Assembly: GCF_001613325.1 (NCBI RefSeq)
Contig: NZ_BDCD01000026.1
Coordinates: 94,375 to 158,374, forward strand
Direction: 5' to 3'
DNA from: Nocardia yamanashiensis NBRC 100130
Lineage (GTDB): Bacteria > Actinomycetota > Actinomycetes > Mycobacteriales > Mycobacteriaceae
Length of the DNA: 64,000 nt
A program made the position numbers and the translations under genes. The notes beneath the pieces are model-generated. The model did no database searches, was not told the DNA's origin, and saw only the letters and a program-made list of their open reading frames with translations. This document shows positions 1 to 10,445 of this stretch, piece by piece; position 1 is the first letter of the stretch, and the number at the start of each line of letters is the position of its first letter.

Positions 1-609
1 GGGTTCACCGCGGCCATGAGCGTGCAGGCGCTGCTCGATCAGGGGCTGACCCCGGACGACGGTCCGGTGCTGGTCACGGGCGCGACCGGCGGCGTCGGCA
101 CGGTGGCCGTCGATATTCTGGCGGGGCTGGGCTACGAAGTGGTCGCCTCGACCGGGAAGCTCGGGGCTTCGGAATTGCTCACCGCGCTCGGCGCTTCCTC
201 GGTCATCGGGCGATTGCCCGGCGAGGGGGAGAAGCTGCGCCCGCTCGGCAAGGCGCAGTGGGCCGCGGCGGTCGACAGCGTGGGCGGCCAGTCGCTGGCG
301 CATATTCTGTCCGCGATCAAATACGGTGGCGCGGTGGCGGTTTCGGGGCTCACCGGCGGACCGGCCGTGCCCACCACGGTGATGCCGTTCATCCTGCGCG
401 GCGTGTCCCTGCTCGGCATCGACTCGGCGCATTTCCCGATCGCCGCGCGCCGTGAACTGTGGGCCCGGCTGGCCAAGGACCTGAAGCCGCGGCATCTCGC
501 GCTGCTGGAGAACTACGCGCCGATCACCGAGGCGGAATCGGTGCTGCGTTCCATCCTGGACGGCACCCATTCCGGGCGCACCGTACTGGGTGTGGCGGGC
601 GAGTTCTGA
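1..609 (+). CDS. AcuI/YhdH-type NADPH-dependent oxidoreductase (3' part)
   Basis: The gene enters from the left edge, and its reading frame is open from base 1. The visible 202 residues are the nucleotide-binding half of a medium-chain dehydrogenase/reductase. A Rossmann glycine motif (VTGATGGVGTVAV) lies early in the fragment, followed by a stretch typical of zinc-free quinone oxidoreductase-like enzymes (DSVGGQSLAHILSAIKYGG). The order of motifs fits the YhdH/AcuI branch, which reduces acrylyl-CoA or related enoyl compounds with NADPH. That substrate is family knowledge, not visible here. The N-terminal GroES-like domain lies outside the window. Confidence 0.85.
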   Translation, partial: GFTAAMSVQALLDQGLTPDDGPVLVTGATGGVGTVAVDILAGLGYEVVASTGKLGASELLTALGASSVIGRLPGEGEKLRPLGKAQWAAAVDSVGGQSLAHILSAIKYGGAVAVSGLTGGPAVPTTVMPFILRGVSLLGIDSAHFPIAARRELWARLAKDLKPRHLALLENYAPITEAESVLRSILDGTHSGRTVLGVAGEF

Positions 610-690
610 GCCGGTAAAGGCGCTCTACGCTGCGCGAATAACGAGTTCTCATGATGTGGCGGTCCCCTCTTTACCGGAACCATAAATGTC

Positions 691-1851
691 ATGAGCAACA
701 CGGAGATCCGCCCCTTCCGCATCGATATCCCGCAGGCCGACCTGGACGAGCTGCGCTACCGCCTGACCCGCACCCGCTGGATCGATCAGCTCCCGGGTGC
801 GGGCTGGGAGCGCGGCGTGCCCACCGAGTACCTGCGTGACCTCGCCACCTATTGGGCCGAGAAGTTCGATTGGCGCGCAGTCGAATCCCGCCTCAATGCC
901 TTCCCGCAGTTCACCACCGTCATCGACGGGCAGCGGCTGCATTTCCTGCACATTCGTTCCGAGCGCGCCGATGCCACCCCGCTGCTGCTGATCCACGGCT
1001 GGCCCGGCACCGCCGCCGACTTCCTGGATCTGGCGGGACCGCTGACCGCTCCGGCGGCGCACGGCGAACCGAATGCGCCCGCCTTCCACCTGGTCATTCC
1101 GACGCTGCCCGGGCACGGCTTCTCGGGTCCGCTCACCGAAACCGGCTGGCACGACGGCAAAGTGGCCGACGCCCTGGCCGAGCTGATGGCCCGGCTCGGT
1201 TACGACCGGTACGGGGTGCAGGGCGGGGATCACGGCGCGTTCATCGCCCCGCGCCTGGGCCGCGAGCACGCGGAGCACGTGCTCGGCGTGCACGCCAATG
1301 CGCTGGTCACCTTCCCGACCGGCGACCCGGCGGATATGGCCGCGCTCACCGAGGCCGAGCGGCAGCGCCTCGGCGCCATGAAGCGGTTCCAGGACAACGG
1401 TTCGGCCTACATGAACCTGGCCGGGTCGCGGCCGAACACCCTCGCCCAATTGCTCGCCGATTCCCCGGTCGCCCAATTGGCCTGGATCATCGAGAAGTAC
1501 AAGGAGTGGACCGATGCGGCGTACGAGCTGCCGGAGCAGGCCATCGACCGGGACAAGCTGCTGACCACCGTGGCGATCTACTGGCTCACCGACACCGCGC
1601 GCAGCGTCGCCAACTACTACTTCGAGCGGTTCAGCGACCCGAGCATGTTCGCGCCCAAGCCGAAGGGCACCGTGCCCACTGGCGTCGCGGTCTTCACCAC
1701 CGCCGATTTCGCCATCCGCCCGTTCGCGGAGAAGGCCCACAACATCGTGCACTGGTCGGAATTCCGCTCCGGAGGCCACTTCCCGGCCCTGGAAGTGCCC
1801 GAGCTGCTGGCCGGCGATATCCGCGCATTCTTCGGTTCCCTCATTCGATGA
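691..1851 (+). CDS. Epoxide hydrolase (alpha/beta fold, EHN-type)
   Basis: This 386-residue protein has an N-terminal epoxide-hydrolase (EHN) segment followed by the alpha/beta-hydrolase core, as in microsomal-type epoxide hydrolases. The oxyanion motif HGWPG is at residues 102-106. The nucleophile elbow GGDHG has Asp180, an aspartate rather than serine, as epoxide hydrolases require. The late catalytic His is His363 (GGHFPALE). Such enzymes open epoxides to diols through an ester intermediate; in actinomycetes they act in lipid or xenobiotic metabolism. The ATG start gives the usual family length. Its 3' end overlaps the convergent downstream gene by 11 bp. Confidence 0.9.
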   Translation: MSNTEIRPFRIDIPQADLDELRYRLTRTRWIDQLPGAGWERGVPTEYLRDLATYWAEKFDWRAVESRLNAFPQFTTVIDGQRLHFLHIRSERADATPLLLIHGWPGTAADFLDLAGPLTAPAAHGEPNAPAFHLVIPTLPGHGFSGPLTETGWHDGKVADALAELMARLGYDRYGVQGGDHGAFIAPRLGREHAEHVLGVHANALVTFPTGDPADMAALTEAERQRLGAMKRFQDNGSAYMNLAGSRPNTLAQLLADSPVAQLAWIIEKYKEWTDAAYELPEQAIDRDKLLTTVAIYWLTDTARSVANYYFERFSDPSMFAPKPKGTVPTGVAVFTTADFAIRPFAEKAHNIVHWSEFRSGGHFPALEVPELLAGDIRAFFGSLIR

Positions 1852-2554
1852 TCGCCCGGACGAGGTTGTGGTCGGAAACCCCGGCCACATCCTCGACCAA
1901 GCTGTCGCGCACCGTGATTCCCCGGACCACCACGTGATCGATGTACTGCGATTTCGAACCCTTGGTGCGCGGACGGGTCGGAATTGCCTCGGGCACTTCG
2001 GAAACCGTGAATCCGTCGCCCAGTCCAGCGGCCACCGTTTGGCGATCGGCATTGAAATCCCCCAGTATGACGGCCTTTTCGCCCGCGGCGGCCAGTTCCG
2101 CCAGCCGGGCGAACTGCGCATCGCGACGGTCGTCACCGGTCACATGGGTGGCGATGACCAGCACCCCGTCCACTTCGACGGTGAGCGAACCATTTCCGGG
2201 ATCGTTGGCGAACACCTCGCCGCGCACTTCCCGCGAATCGCCGTCGACCAACAGCACCAGCGATTCCGTGCCATCCACCACCGCCGCCGCGAGCGACGGC
2301 ACCAGCCGCCGAGGTTTCGGAACCCGCGGATACCGCAGCACATGGAAGTTCCTCCCCGGAAGCGCATCCCGCAGACTGGCGAGCTGATCACCACTGACCT
2401 CCTGCAGCGCGATCACCCGCTCCGTTCGCTGCACAATAGCGGCCGTCACCGCACCGATCCGATCAGCTTCCCTGGGCCAGCGCTCCGCCACCTCACTCGC
2501 CCAATTATTGGCATGGGTCCGATGCAGAACATTCCAGGTGGCGACAGTGATCAC
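1841..2554 (-). CDS. Endonuclease/exonuclease/phosphatase family protein
   Basis: The protein (about 237 aa) shows the conserved EEP-fold motifs in order: TWNVLHRT near the N-terminus, ALQEVSGDQ about 40 residues later, GDFNADRQT past the middle, and YIDHVVV and SDHNLV at the C-terminus. These are the metal-binding and catalytic blocks of Mg-dependent phosphodiesterases such as exonuclease III and sphingomyelinase. The substrate cannot be told. I chose the GTG at 2554 because TACAGT lies 7 nt upstream, as expected for a leaderless actinobacterial transcript, and no Shine-Dalgarno sequence is present. An ATG at 2602 would add 16 residues. The gene overlaps the convergent epoxide hydrolase by 11 bp. 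Confidence 0.85.
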   Translation of the reverse strand: MITVATWNVLHRTHANNWASEVAERWPREADRIGAVTAAIVQRTERVIALQEVSGDQLASLRDALPGRNFHVLRYPRVPKPRRLVPSLAAAVVDGTESLVLLVDGDSREVRGEVFANDPGNGSLTVEVDGVLVIATHVTGDDRRDAQFARLAELAAAGEKAVILGDFNADRQTVAAGLGDGFTVSEVPEAIPTRPRTKGSKSQYIDHVVVRGITVRDSLVEDVAGVSDHNLVRAIIE

Positions 2555-2561
2555 GCAGCGA

Positions 2562-2567
2562 ACTGTA
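2562..2567 (-). promoter_or_regulatory. Probable -10 element for a leaderless transcript
   Basis: On the minus strand this reads TACAGT, a TANNNT-type -10 box, exactly 7 nt before the GTG start of the EEP-family gene. That spacing is typical of leaderless transcription in actinobacteria. It is inferred from sequence only. Confidence 0.45.
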
Positions 2568-2594
2568 CGAGATATCCACGCCCCGTGCAGGATT

Positions 2595-2610
2595 CGTTTC
2601 ATGTGAAACA
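2595..2610. other. parS-like palindrome
   Basis: The site reads CGTTTCATGTGAAACA. It matches the bacterial parS consensus TGTTTCACGTGAAACA at 14 of 16 positions, and the 14-bp core differs only at one central base (C to T). It lies between the EEP gene and the lipoprotein gene, which are divergent. parS sites bind ParB near oriC, and the right end of this window matches gene order found near oriC. Whether ParB binds the altered centre is unknown. Confidence 0.4.
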
Positions 2611-2702
2611 TGCACCGTTGATTCGCTGCCCGATAGCGGTGCCCGGTCGATAGGCTGAGTCGCTCGCGCGGCGGGCATCGGTTCGAAGGATTGGGGGCGG
2701 GT

Positions 2703-3419
2703 ATGTCACCGCGTCGGATATTCATTGGCGGGCTGGCGGCTTTGGCGGTCGCGGTGGCGGGGTGCGGGGCGGAGGAGAAGACGGCGACGACCGCCACGTC
2801 CACGCCGGTGACCACGACGCCTGACCCACCCCGGCCGCTCACGGACTACCTGCTCGGGGACGGCGAATACCCGGGTATTTCGGTCAGCCGCGCGACCGTG
2901 GCGGGCGCGATCGAGCTGGCCCGGCTCGGCAAGTACTACACGGGCCAGGATCGGCCGGAGTGCGTCACCCGGAACACGGTGATCAATCTGGTGCCGCAGG
3001 GATCGGATTCCGCTGCGATGAACCTGGTTTCGAACAAGGACATCCAGATCCTGATGCTCGATCATCCGGTCGACGTCGCGGCGCTGGCCGCCACCATGCA
3101 GGCATGCCCGATGAACACGATCAAGGTCAAGAACGGCAGCGGGGGCTGGGATGTCACGCCCTTGGAGATTCCGCGCACCGTCGAGGTGGCGGGCGTGGGC
3201 CCGGTGATCGAGATGGACTACATCCGGGATGCGGGATCGGCCGGATTCATGCCGTACACCAAAGCCTCTACGGTGCGGTTCGTTTCGGTGGGACAGCGGA
3301 CCGTGGTCGAGTTCGTCTCGGGTGATCTGATGTCCAGCACTTTCCCGCTCCCGGAGCAGCTGCTCGCCTTCGCCGACGAGGCGCTGGCCGGGCAGGTGGA
3401 GAAGGTGCGCAAGCTCTGA
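2703..3419 (+). CDS. Putative lipoprotein of unknown function
   Basis: This 238-residue protein starts with a basic N-region (PRR), a hydrophobic core and the lipobox VAGC with Cys21, so it should be exported and lipid-anchored. A Thr/Pro-rich linker follows, then a globular domain of about 190 residues with only two cysteines after the lipobox. I do not recognise the family. It resembles the many small cell-envelope lipoproteins of mycolate-containing actinomycetes. An in-frame TTG at 2691 is a possible earlier start, but the ATG at 2703 gives a standard signal sequence. It ends just before a strong bidirectional terminator. Confidence 0.75.
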   Translation: MSPRRIFIGGLAALAVAVAGCGAEEKTATTATSTPVTTTPDPPRPLTDYLLGDGEYPGISVSRATVAGAIELARLGKYYTGQDRPECVTRNTVINLVPQGSDSAAMNLVSNKDIQILMLDHPVDVAALAATMQACPMNTIKVKNGSGGWDVTPLEIPRTVEVAGVGPVIEMDYIRDAGSAGFMPYTKASTVRFVSVGQRTVVEFVSGDLMSSTFPLPEQLLAFADEALAGQVEKVRKL

Positions 3420-3438
3420 CGGACCCGGCTCCGGACAG

Positions 3439-3482
3439 CCGAGTGCCCCCGCGTCTTCCGGGGAAGGCGCGGGGGCACTCGG
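3439..3482. terminator. Bidirectional hairpin terminator
   Basis: A perfect 15-bp inverted repeat (3439-3453 with 3468-3482, starting CCGAGTGCCCCCGCG) is closed by an inner short stem. It lies between the convergent lipoprotein gene and lon, so it can serve both. No long T-run follows, which is usual for high-GC actinobacteria. Confidence 0.85.
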
Positions 3483-3492
3483 GTGCGGAGGG

Positions 3493-5943
<2,451 letters not shown>

Positions 5944-5961
5944 TTCTCTACCTCTTCCAAC

Positions 5962-5992
5962 ATTGAGCGTCTCCTACTCAACTCAGGTTGAG
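5962..5992. promoter_or_regulatory. HAIR-like operator (HspR) upstream of lon
   Basis: ATTGAGC (5962-5968), a 7-bp spacer and ACTCAAC (5976-5982) match the HspR-associated inverted repeat CTTGAGT-N7-ACTCAAG at 11 of 14 fixed positions with exact spacing. A third TTGAG half-site at 5988-5992 forms a second palindrome, CTCAAC-tcag-GTTGAG (5977-5992). The array lies 19-49 bp upstream of the lon start. Confidence 0.65.
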
Positions 5993-6088
5993 CGATACCC
6001 AGTCAACTCCCCACCTCCCGAACTAATTCCGTGACCTTGTTCGCCCCCGGCGAACACGTCTCTACCGGCGGAAATACGCCGTTCCGGG

Positions 6089-7072
6089 TCAGGCGTGGGC
6101 GGTTTTGCCGCCGTCTATGACGAGTTGGGCTCCGGTCAGGTAGGGGTGTTCGGGGGAGGCGAGGGTCAGGGCGAAGGCGGCTATTTCTTCGGGGGTGGCG
6201 AGGCGGCCTAGGCCGGGGACGTTGGTGGCGGCCCATTGTTTGAGGAAGACCTGGCGGGCGTCGGGTGGGATGGATTCGAGGCCGGCGGCGCGCCAGACGA
6301 GTTCGGTGTCGGTGGTGCCGGGGATGAGGGCGTTGACGCGGATGTTGTGGGGGGCGTAGTCGAGGGCGGCGGATTGGACGAGGCCGACCAGGGCGCGTTT
6401 GCTGGCGGTGTAGGCGGCGCGGCCGGCGTCGGTGGCGAGGGCGTTGCTGGAGGAGGTGACGACTATGGCGCCGCCACCGGCTCGGATCAGGTGGGGGACT
6501 TGGTATTTGATGGCCAGGAAGGCGCCACGCAGGTTGGTGTTCAGGACTCGGTCGAAGTCTTCGGCGGTGTATTCGTGGAGTTTCTTCTGGATGGTGATGC
6601 CGGCGTTGTTGAAGGCGACGTCGAGGCCGTTGTAGCGGTGGACGGCGGCGGCCACGAAATCGCGGACGTCGGATTCGATCTGCACGTCGGCGCGGATGTA
6701 GGTGGCTTCGCCGCCGGCGGCGCGGATCTCGGATTCCAGTGCGCGGCCGAGGTTTTCGCGGCGGCCACAGAAGGCCACGCGGGCGCCTTCGGCGGCGAAG
6801 AGGCGGGCCGCGGCCGCGCCGATGCCGGAGGTCGCGCCGGTGATGAGGACGACCTTGCGCTCGAAGCGGCGGAGACCGGTGGGACGGGTGGGCGGGTTGG
6901 AGTCGGCGCCGAGTGCGATGCCGCCCGCGAGTCCGGCGACCGCGCCGGCGGCCAGACCGCCCGCGGTCCAGCCGATCAGCGAGCGGCGGGAAGGTTTGGG
7001 GGCCTTGGCGGACTCGGGTTCGGGGGCCGGAACCGGTTCGGGAGTGGACGGGCTGTCCGTGTCATTGCTCAT
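6089..7072 (-). CDS. Short-chain dehydrogenase/reductase with an N-terminal membrane or Tat-like segment
   Basis: The last ~255 residues form a classical SDR: cofactor motif TGATSGIG at 78-85, NNAG at 155-158 and catalytic YTASK (Tyr221, Lys225). Arg residues after the first strand (FCGRRE) hint at NADP. The first 70 residues are unusual for an SDR: a Pro/Glu-rich stretch, then SRRSLIGW and a Gly/Ala-rich hydrophobic segment (about 31-55), resembling a twin-arginine signal or membrane anchor. The enzyme may therefore be exported or membrane-tethered. Starting at an internal codon would give an ordinary soluble SDR, but the ATG at 7072 is the natural start. Substrate unknown. It is divergent from the two-component system. 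Confidence 0.85.
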   Translation of the reverse strand: MSNDTDSPSTPEPVPAPEPESAKAPKPSRRSLIGWTAGGLAAGAVAGLAGGIALGADSNPPTRPTGLRRFERKVVLITGATSGIGAAAARLFAAEGARVAFCGRRENLGRALESEIRAAGGEATYIRADVQIESDVRDFVAAAVHRYNGLDVAFNNAGITIQKKLHEYTAEDFDRVLNTNLRGAFLAIKYQVPHLIRAGGGAIVVTSSSNALATDAGRAAYTASKRALVGLVQSAALDYAPHNIRVNALIPGTTDTELVWRAAGLESIPPDARQVFLKQWAATNVPGLGRLATPEEIAAFALTLASPEHPYLTGAQLVIDGGKTAHA

Positions 7073-7146
7073 GACGTTCACTGTCGTGAGCGAACGAACC
7101 CAGTGGATCCGACCGGCGGCTGGATTTCGCGGCCTGCGGGTGGACT

Positions 7147-7170
7147 CGTCTCCTCCCTCGGGAGGAGACG
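7147..7170. promoter_or_regulatory. Perfect inverted repeat in the SDR/histidine-kinase divergent region
   Basis: CGTCTCCTCCC (7147-7157) and GGGAGGAGACG (7160-7170) are perfect reverse complements separated by 2 bp. The repeat lies 33 bp before the kinase start and 75 bp from the SDR start, so it is placed as an operator for either gene or as a 5'-UTR hairpin. Confidence 0.45.
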
Positions 7171-7202
7171 GGCAACCGGGCGCGACGGGCATCATGTGAG
7201 TC

Positions 7203-8369
7203 GTGGTCGAGTCATCGGAAATGAGCCGTGGTATCGAATGGCTGCTCAGCGCCCGATCGATCCCGGCGCGGTTGGCGGTGCTCACCGTGCTCGCGAGCGG
7301 ATGCCTGATCCTGCTGACCCGCACGGGCGATCCGCTCGACTGGGTGATCGCGATGAGCTCGGTGGTGGTGACCGTGGGCGGGATCCGGTATCCGCTCGCC
7401 ACCTCGCTGGCCGCCACGGGAGTGCTGCTGCTGGGATTCGAATTCGGGCATACCGGTCCGGTGGTGGCGAAGGTCGGGGCGGCCATCGCGCTCACCGAGC
7501 TGGCCGCGCGGCGGAGCGGGCGGGCGCCGTGGCTGGGGGCCGCGGCACTGGCCGGGGCCTATCTGCTGCATCCGGGGGACAGTGCGGCGGCGACCGGGTA
7601 CCGGGCGGTGGTGATGGCCGGATTGCCTTTGCTGATCGGGCATTTGCTGTTCACCGCGCGGGCGAACGCGGCCCGGGCCGAAGCCTGGGCCCGGGAGATC
7701 GCGCAGCGGCGGGCTTCGGAGGTCGCGGCGGCGCGGGCGGTGGAGCGGACGGCCATCGCGCGGGAACTGCACGATCTCATCGCGCATCACGTGTCGTCGA
7801 CCGTACTGCGGGTGGGGATCGCCCGGCATGCGATGCCCGATGCTCCCGGTGCGGTGCTGCAGGTGCTGGACGAAATTCATGCCAGTGGCCGGCAGACGCT
7901 GGCCGATCTGCGGAAGCTGGTGACGATACTGCGAGATCCGAACGGCAATGACGAATCCTTCATCGCGCCTGCGGATTTGGCCGAGGCGATCGGCGCGGCG
8001 GTGGAGCGGGCGCGCGGGCTGGGGGTCGGGATCGAGGCCGAGGTGGATGCCGCGGTCGGCGAGGTCGATGCGCTGACCGCGTTGACGCTGCTGCGGCTCA
8101 CTCAGGAGGGGTTGGCCAATACGGTGAAGCACGCGTGCGACGGCGTGCGAGCGCGCCTGGAGATTCGGATGACGGACAGCACCGTCGATTTCGAGCTGAC
8201 CGATTACGGCGGTCACGGCGGCGACCCTGAAAGTTCTTCGCACGGAGTGGGTTTGATCGGGTTGGGCGAGCGGGTCGCATTGCTCGACGGCGACTTCTCC
8301 GCCGGGGCGGCACCGGGCGGCTGGCTGGTCAGCGCGCGGCTGCCCAGCCGATCGCGGGTGGCGGCATGA
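7203..8369 (+). CDS. Sensor histidine kinase (NarL/LuxR-type partner)
   Basis: This 388-residue membrane kinase has several hydrophobic segments in the first ~150 residues and then a short linker. The HisKA_3 dimerisation box ARELHDLIAHHVSS has phospho-acceptor His190. The HATPase domain has the weak N-box region LTQEGLANTVKHA and the glycine-rich GVGLIGLGERV. It should autophosphorylate and pass phosphate to the response regulator whose ATG overlaps its stop codon (ATGA), so the two are translationally coupled. The signal is not evident. The GTG at 7203 is used as start; an ATG at 7221 is an alternative, and neither has a strong ribosome-binding site. Confidence 0.9.
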   Translation: MVESSEMSRGIEWLLSARSIPARLAVLTVLASGCLILLTRTGDPLDWVIAMSSVVVTVGGIRYPLATSLAATGVLLLGFEFGHTGPVVAKVGAAIALTELAARRSGRAPWLGAAALAGAYLLHPGDSAAATGYRAVVMAGLPLLIGHLLFTARANAARAEAWAREIAQRRASEVAAARAVERTAIARELHDLIAHHVSSTVLRVGIARHAMPDAPGAVLQVLDEIHASGRQTLADLRKLVTILRDPNGNDESFIAPADLAEAIGAAVERARGLGVGIEAEVDAAVGEVDALTALTLLRLTQEGLANTVKHACDGVRARLEIRMTDSTVDFELTDYGGHGGDPESSSHGVGLIGLGERVALLDGDFSAGAAPGGWLVSARLPSRSRVAA

Positions 8370-9016
8370 CGATTCGGGTGCTCGTGGTCGACGACCAGCA
8401 GCTGGTCCGGGCCGGGCTGCGCATGCTCTGCCAGACCGCCGCCGATCTCGAAGTCGTCGGCGAGGCCGCCACCGGCGGCGATGCCGTGCGCATGGATGCG
8501 CGGCTGCGGCCGGATGTGGTGTTGATGGATCTGCGCATGCCCGGGATCGACGGAATCCGGGCCACCGAGCGGATTCTCGCGGCTCGGCCCGCCGCCCGGG
8601 TGGTGGTGCTGACCACCTTCGACGATGACGATCACCTGTATCCGGCGCTGGCCGCGGGTGCGTACGGGTTCCTGCTGAAGGACGCTTCACCCGAAGAGCT
8701 GCTGGCCGGGATCCGCCGGGCCGCGGCCGGTGACCATCCGTTCTCGCCCGAGGTGCTGCGCCGGGTGGTGCGATCCGCCGTGACGGCCCGGGCGGGTGCG
8801 GAAATGCCCGCTCCCGCCGGGGAATCGGGGCTCACGGCGCGGGAGCGGGAAGTGCTCGGGCTGGTGGCCGAGGGCTTGTCGAATACCGAGATCGCGCAGC
8901 GCCTGCACGTCGGCGTGACCACGGTGAAGACCCACATCACCAATTTGATGGCCAAGACCGGGGCATCGAACCGGGTCCGGCTCGCGGTGCTGGGGCTCGG
9001 CAGGGGCATGGATTGA
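8366..9016 (+). CDS. NarL/FixJ-family response regulator
   Basis: The 216-residue protein has a receiver domain (acidic pair D9-D10, phospho-acceptor Asp55 in VVLMDLRMPG, Lys in FLLKDAS) and a C-terminal LuxR-type helix-turn-helix (LTAREREVLGLVAEGLSNTEIA, then VKTHITNL). It is the cognate partner of the upstream kinase, with a 4-bp overlap. The target genes are unknown. The divergent SDR and the palindrome at 7147-7170 are plausible local targets. Confidence 0.93.
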   Translation: MTIRVLVVDDQQLVRAGLRMLCQTAADLEVVGEAATGGDAVRMDARLRPDVVLMDLRMPGIDGIRATERILAARPAARVVVLTTFDDDDHLYPALAAGAYGFLLKDASPEELLAGIRRAAAGDHPFSPEVLRRVVRSAVTARAGAEMPAPAGESGLTAREREVLGLVAEGLSNTEIAQRLHVGVTTVKTHITNLMAKTGASNRVRLAVLGLGRGMD

Positions 9017-9348
9017 CGGTTCGGCATGGACGCAGTTGTTATGAAAGATTCTGACAGAACATGAAGCGTCCAAGCCTTCGATCGATGCCAGTCCGGTTGA
9101 GCTGAACTTGGACCGCCTGCTAGCGACGCGAAGCCGCCGGCACTCCACAAACAACTGATTACCAATGTGATTCGCCCGCTCTGACTTCAAATACGAATTA
9201 CGCCTGAGCGTTTGCGTCAGAGGCTTCCTAATACGTTGTTACACAATATGGATACATGCTGTGAACAACGGAGTTTTTAGACCTTGTCACCGTTGAACAG
9301 TCGCGCGAACCAGGCGCAGCACTCCTCCAAAGACGGGCAATACGGTCG
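9017..9348. other. AT-richer intergenic region between convergent genes
   Basis: This 332-bp stretch has no convincing gene. Its base composition is clearly more AT-rich than the flanks, especially at 9150-9280. A hairpin (CGTTGTT at 9234-9240, CAC at 9242-9244, pairing with GTGAACAACG at 9261-9270, one bulged base) is followed by GAGTTTTT and could be a terminator for the response-regulator transcript. Confidence 0.4.
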
Positions 9349-10260
9349 CTATGTTTCCGGCGGTTCCTGCACCGATCGCCCACCCGGAAGCAGATCCGCG
9401 GCTAACTTTCCGAAGGCCGTAACCAGCCGGCCGCGCTCGCCGGCACGAGTTGCCAGGACGACATGACTGGGATCGACCCCGGTGAGGGGGACGGTGATGA
9501 GGTCGGCCCGGAAGACGGCGGCGGTGGCGGGGACGATGGTCGCCGCCTTGCCCGCAGCGATCAGTTCCAGCTTGTCCTCCAGGGTTTCGATCAGGGGACC
9601 GTCGGGGGCACGACGGCCGTCGGGCCGCGGGTCGATGCGCCAGAAGGCATTCCAATCGGGGTCGGACAGGCGGGTGAGGGGCTCGTCGGCGATGTCGTCG
9701 AGGGTGAGAGACGCACGAGTGGCCAATGGGTGGTCGCGGGGGATGAGGAGGGCCCGGCGTTCGTCGTAGAGGACGGTGACGTGCAGGCCGGCGGTGGGGA
9801 ACGGCAGGCGGGTGACGACGGCGTCCACCCGGCGGTCCAGGAGGGCGGGGGCCGGCTCGCCCAGATCCAGGTGGCGGGTGTGGATTTCGGCGTCGGGATG
9901 CAGCCGGGCCAGTTCCCGGACGGCAGGGGTGACGATGATGTTCGTGGTGTAGCCGATGACGATGCGGCTGGGGCGGGCAGCGGCGCGCGTTTCGGCGGCG
10001 GCCTGGGCGGCGGCGCGCAGCAGGGATTCGGCGCGCGGGCGAAAGACCTCGCCCGCCGCGGTGAGGCGGGTGCCCTGCGGGGTGCGATCCAGCAGGCGCG
10101 CGCCCAATTGCTTTTCCAGACTTCGGATTTGGCGACTCAGCGAGGGTTGCGCGATACGCAGTTCGGCGGCGGCGCGGCCGAAGTGGCGGTGCTCGGCGAC
10201 GGCGAGGAAATAGCGCACCAGCCGCAGTTCGAGATCCACCGGCGGCGGGGCATCGGACAT
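9349..10260 (-). CDS. LysR-family transcriptional regulator
   Basis: This 303-residue protein has the N-terminal winged helix of LysR regulators (LRLVRYFLAVAEHRHFGRAAAELRIAQPSLSRQI at about 12-46, then LEKQLGARLLDRT) and a periplasmic-binding-like effector domain in the remainder. It is transcribed divergently from the NAD-binding SDR gene at 10446, the classic arrangement for a LysR regulator and its target. The effector is unknown. The 185-bp shared intergenic region should carry the operator. Confidence 0.92.
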   Translation of the reverse strand: MSDAPPPVDLELRLVRYFLAVAEHRHFGRAAAELRIAQPSLSRQIRSLEKQLGARLLDRTPQGTRLTAAGEVFRPRAESLLRAAAQAAAETRAAARPSRIVIGYTTNIIVTPAVRELARLHPDAEIHTRHLDLGEPAPALLDRRVDAVVTRLPFPTAGLHVTVLYDERRALLIPRDHPLATRASLTLDDIADEPLTRLSDPDWNAFWRIDPRPDGRRAPDGPLIETLEDKLELIAAGKAATIVPATAAVFRADLITVPLTGVDPSHVVLATRAGERGRLVTAFGKLAADLLPGGRSVQEPPET

Positions 10261-10445
10261 AGCCGCATCCTAGTCCACGAGCGGCGGCGATGATGCGGTG
10301 CGAGCGCTCTCACCTGCGGCGATGCCTCGAACGTATTGCGCCGTGCGAAACAGGTCTTGGACGACGGGTGAGCGCCGGATCGAGAGTGGAGGCCGGCGCC
10401 CGGCTGTCGATGCGGGCGCATCCCTCATCCGTTCAGGAGTTCTTC

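Noticed and set aside
649..2136. 495-codon minus-strand frame over the epoxide hydrolase gene
   Set aside because: It covers a well-supported plus-strand gene, and its translation shows no domain except a short shared stretch with the neighbouring EEP gene in a different frame.
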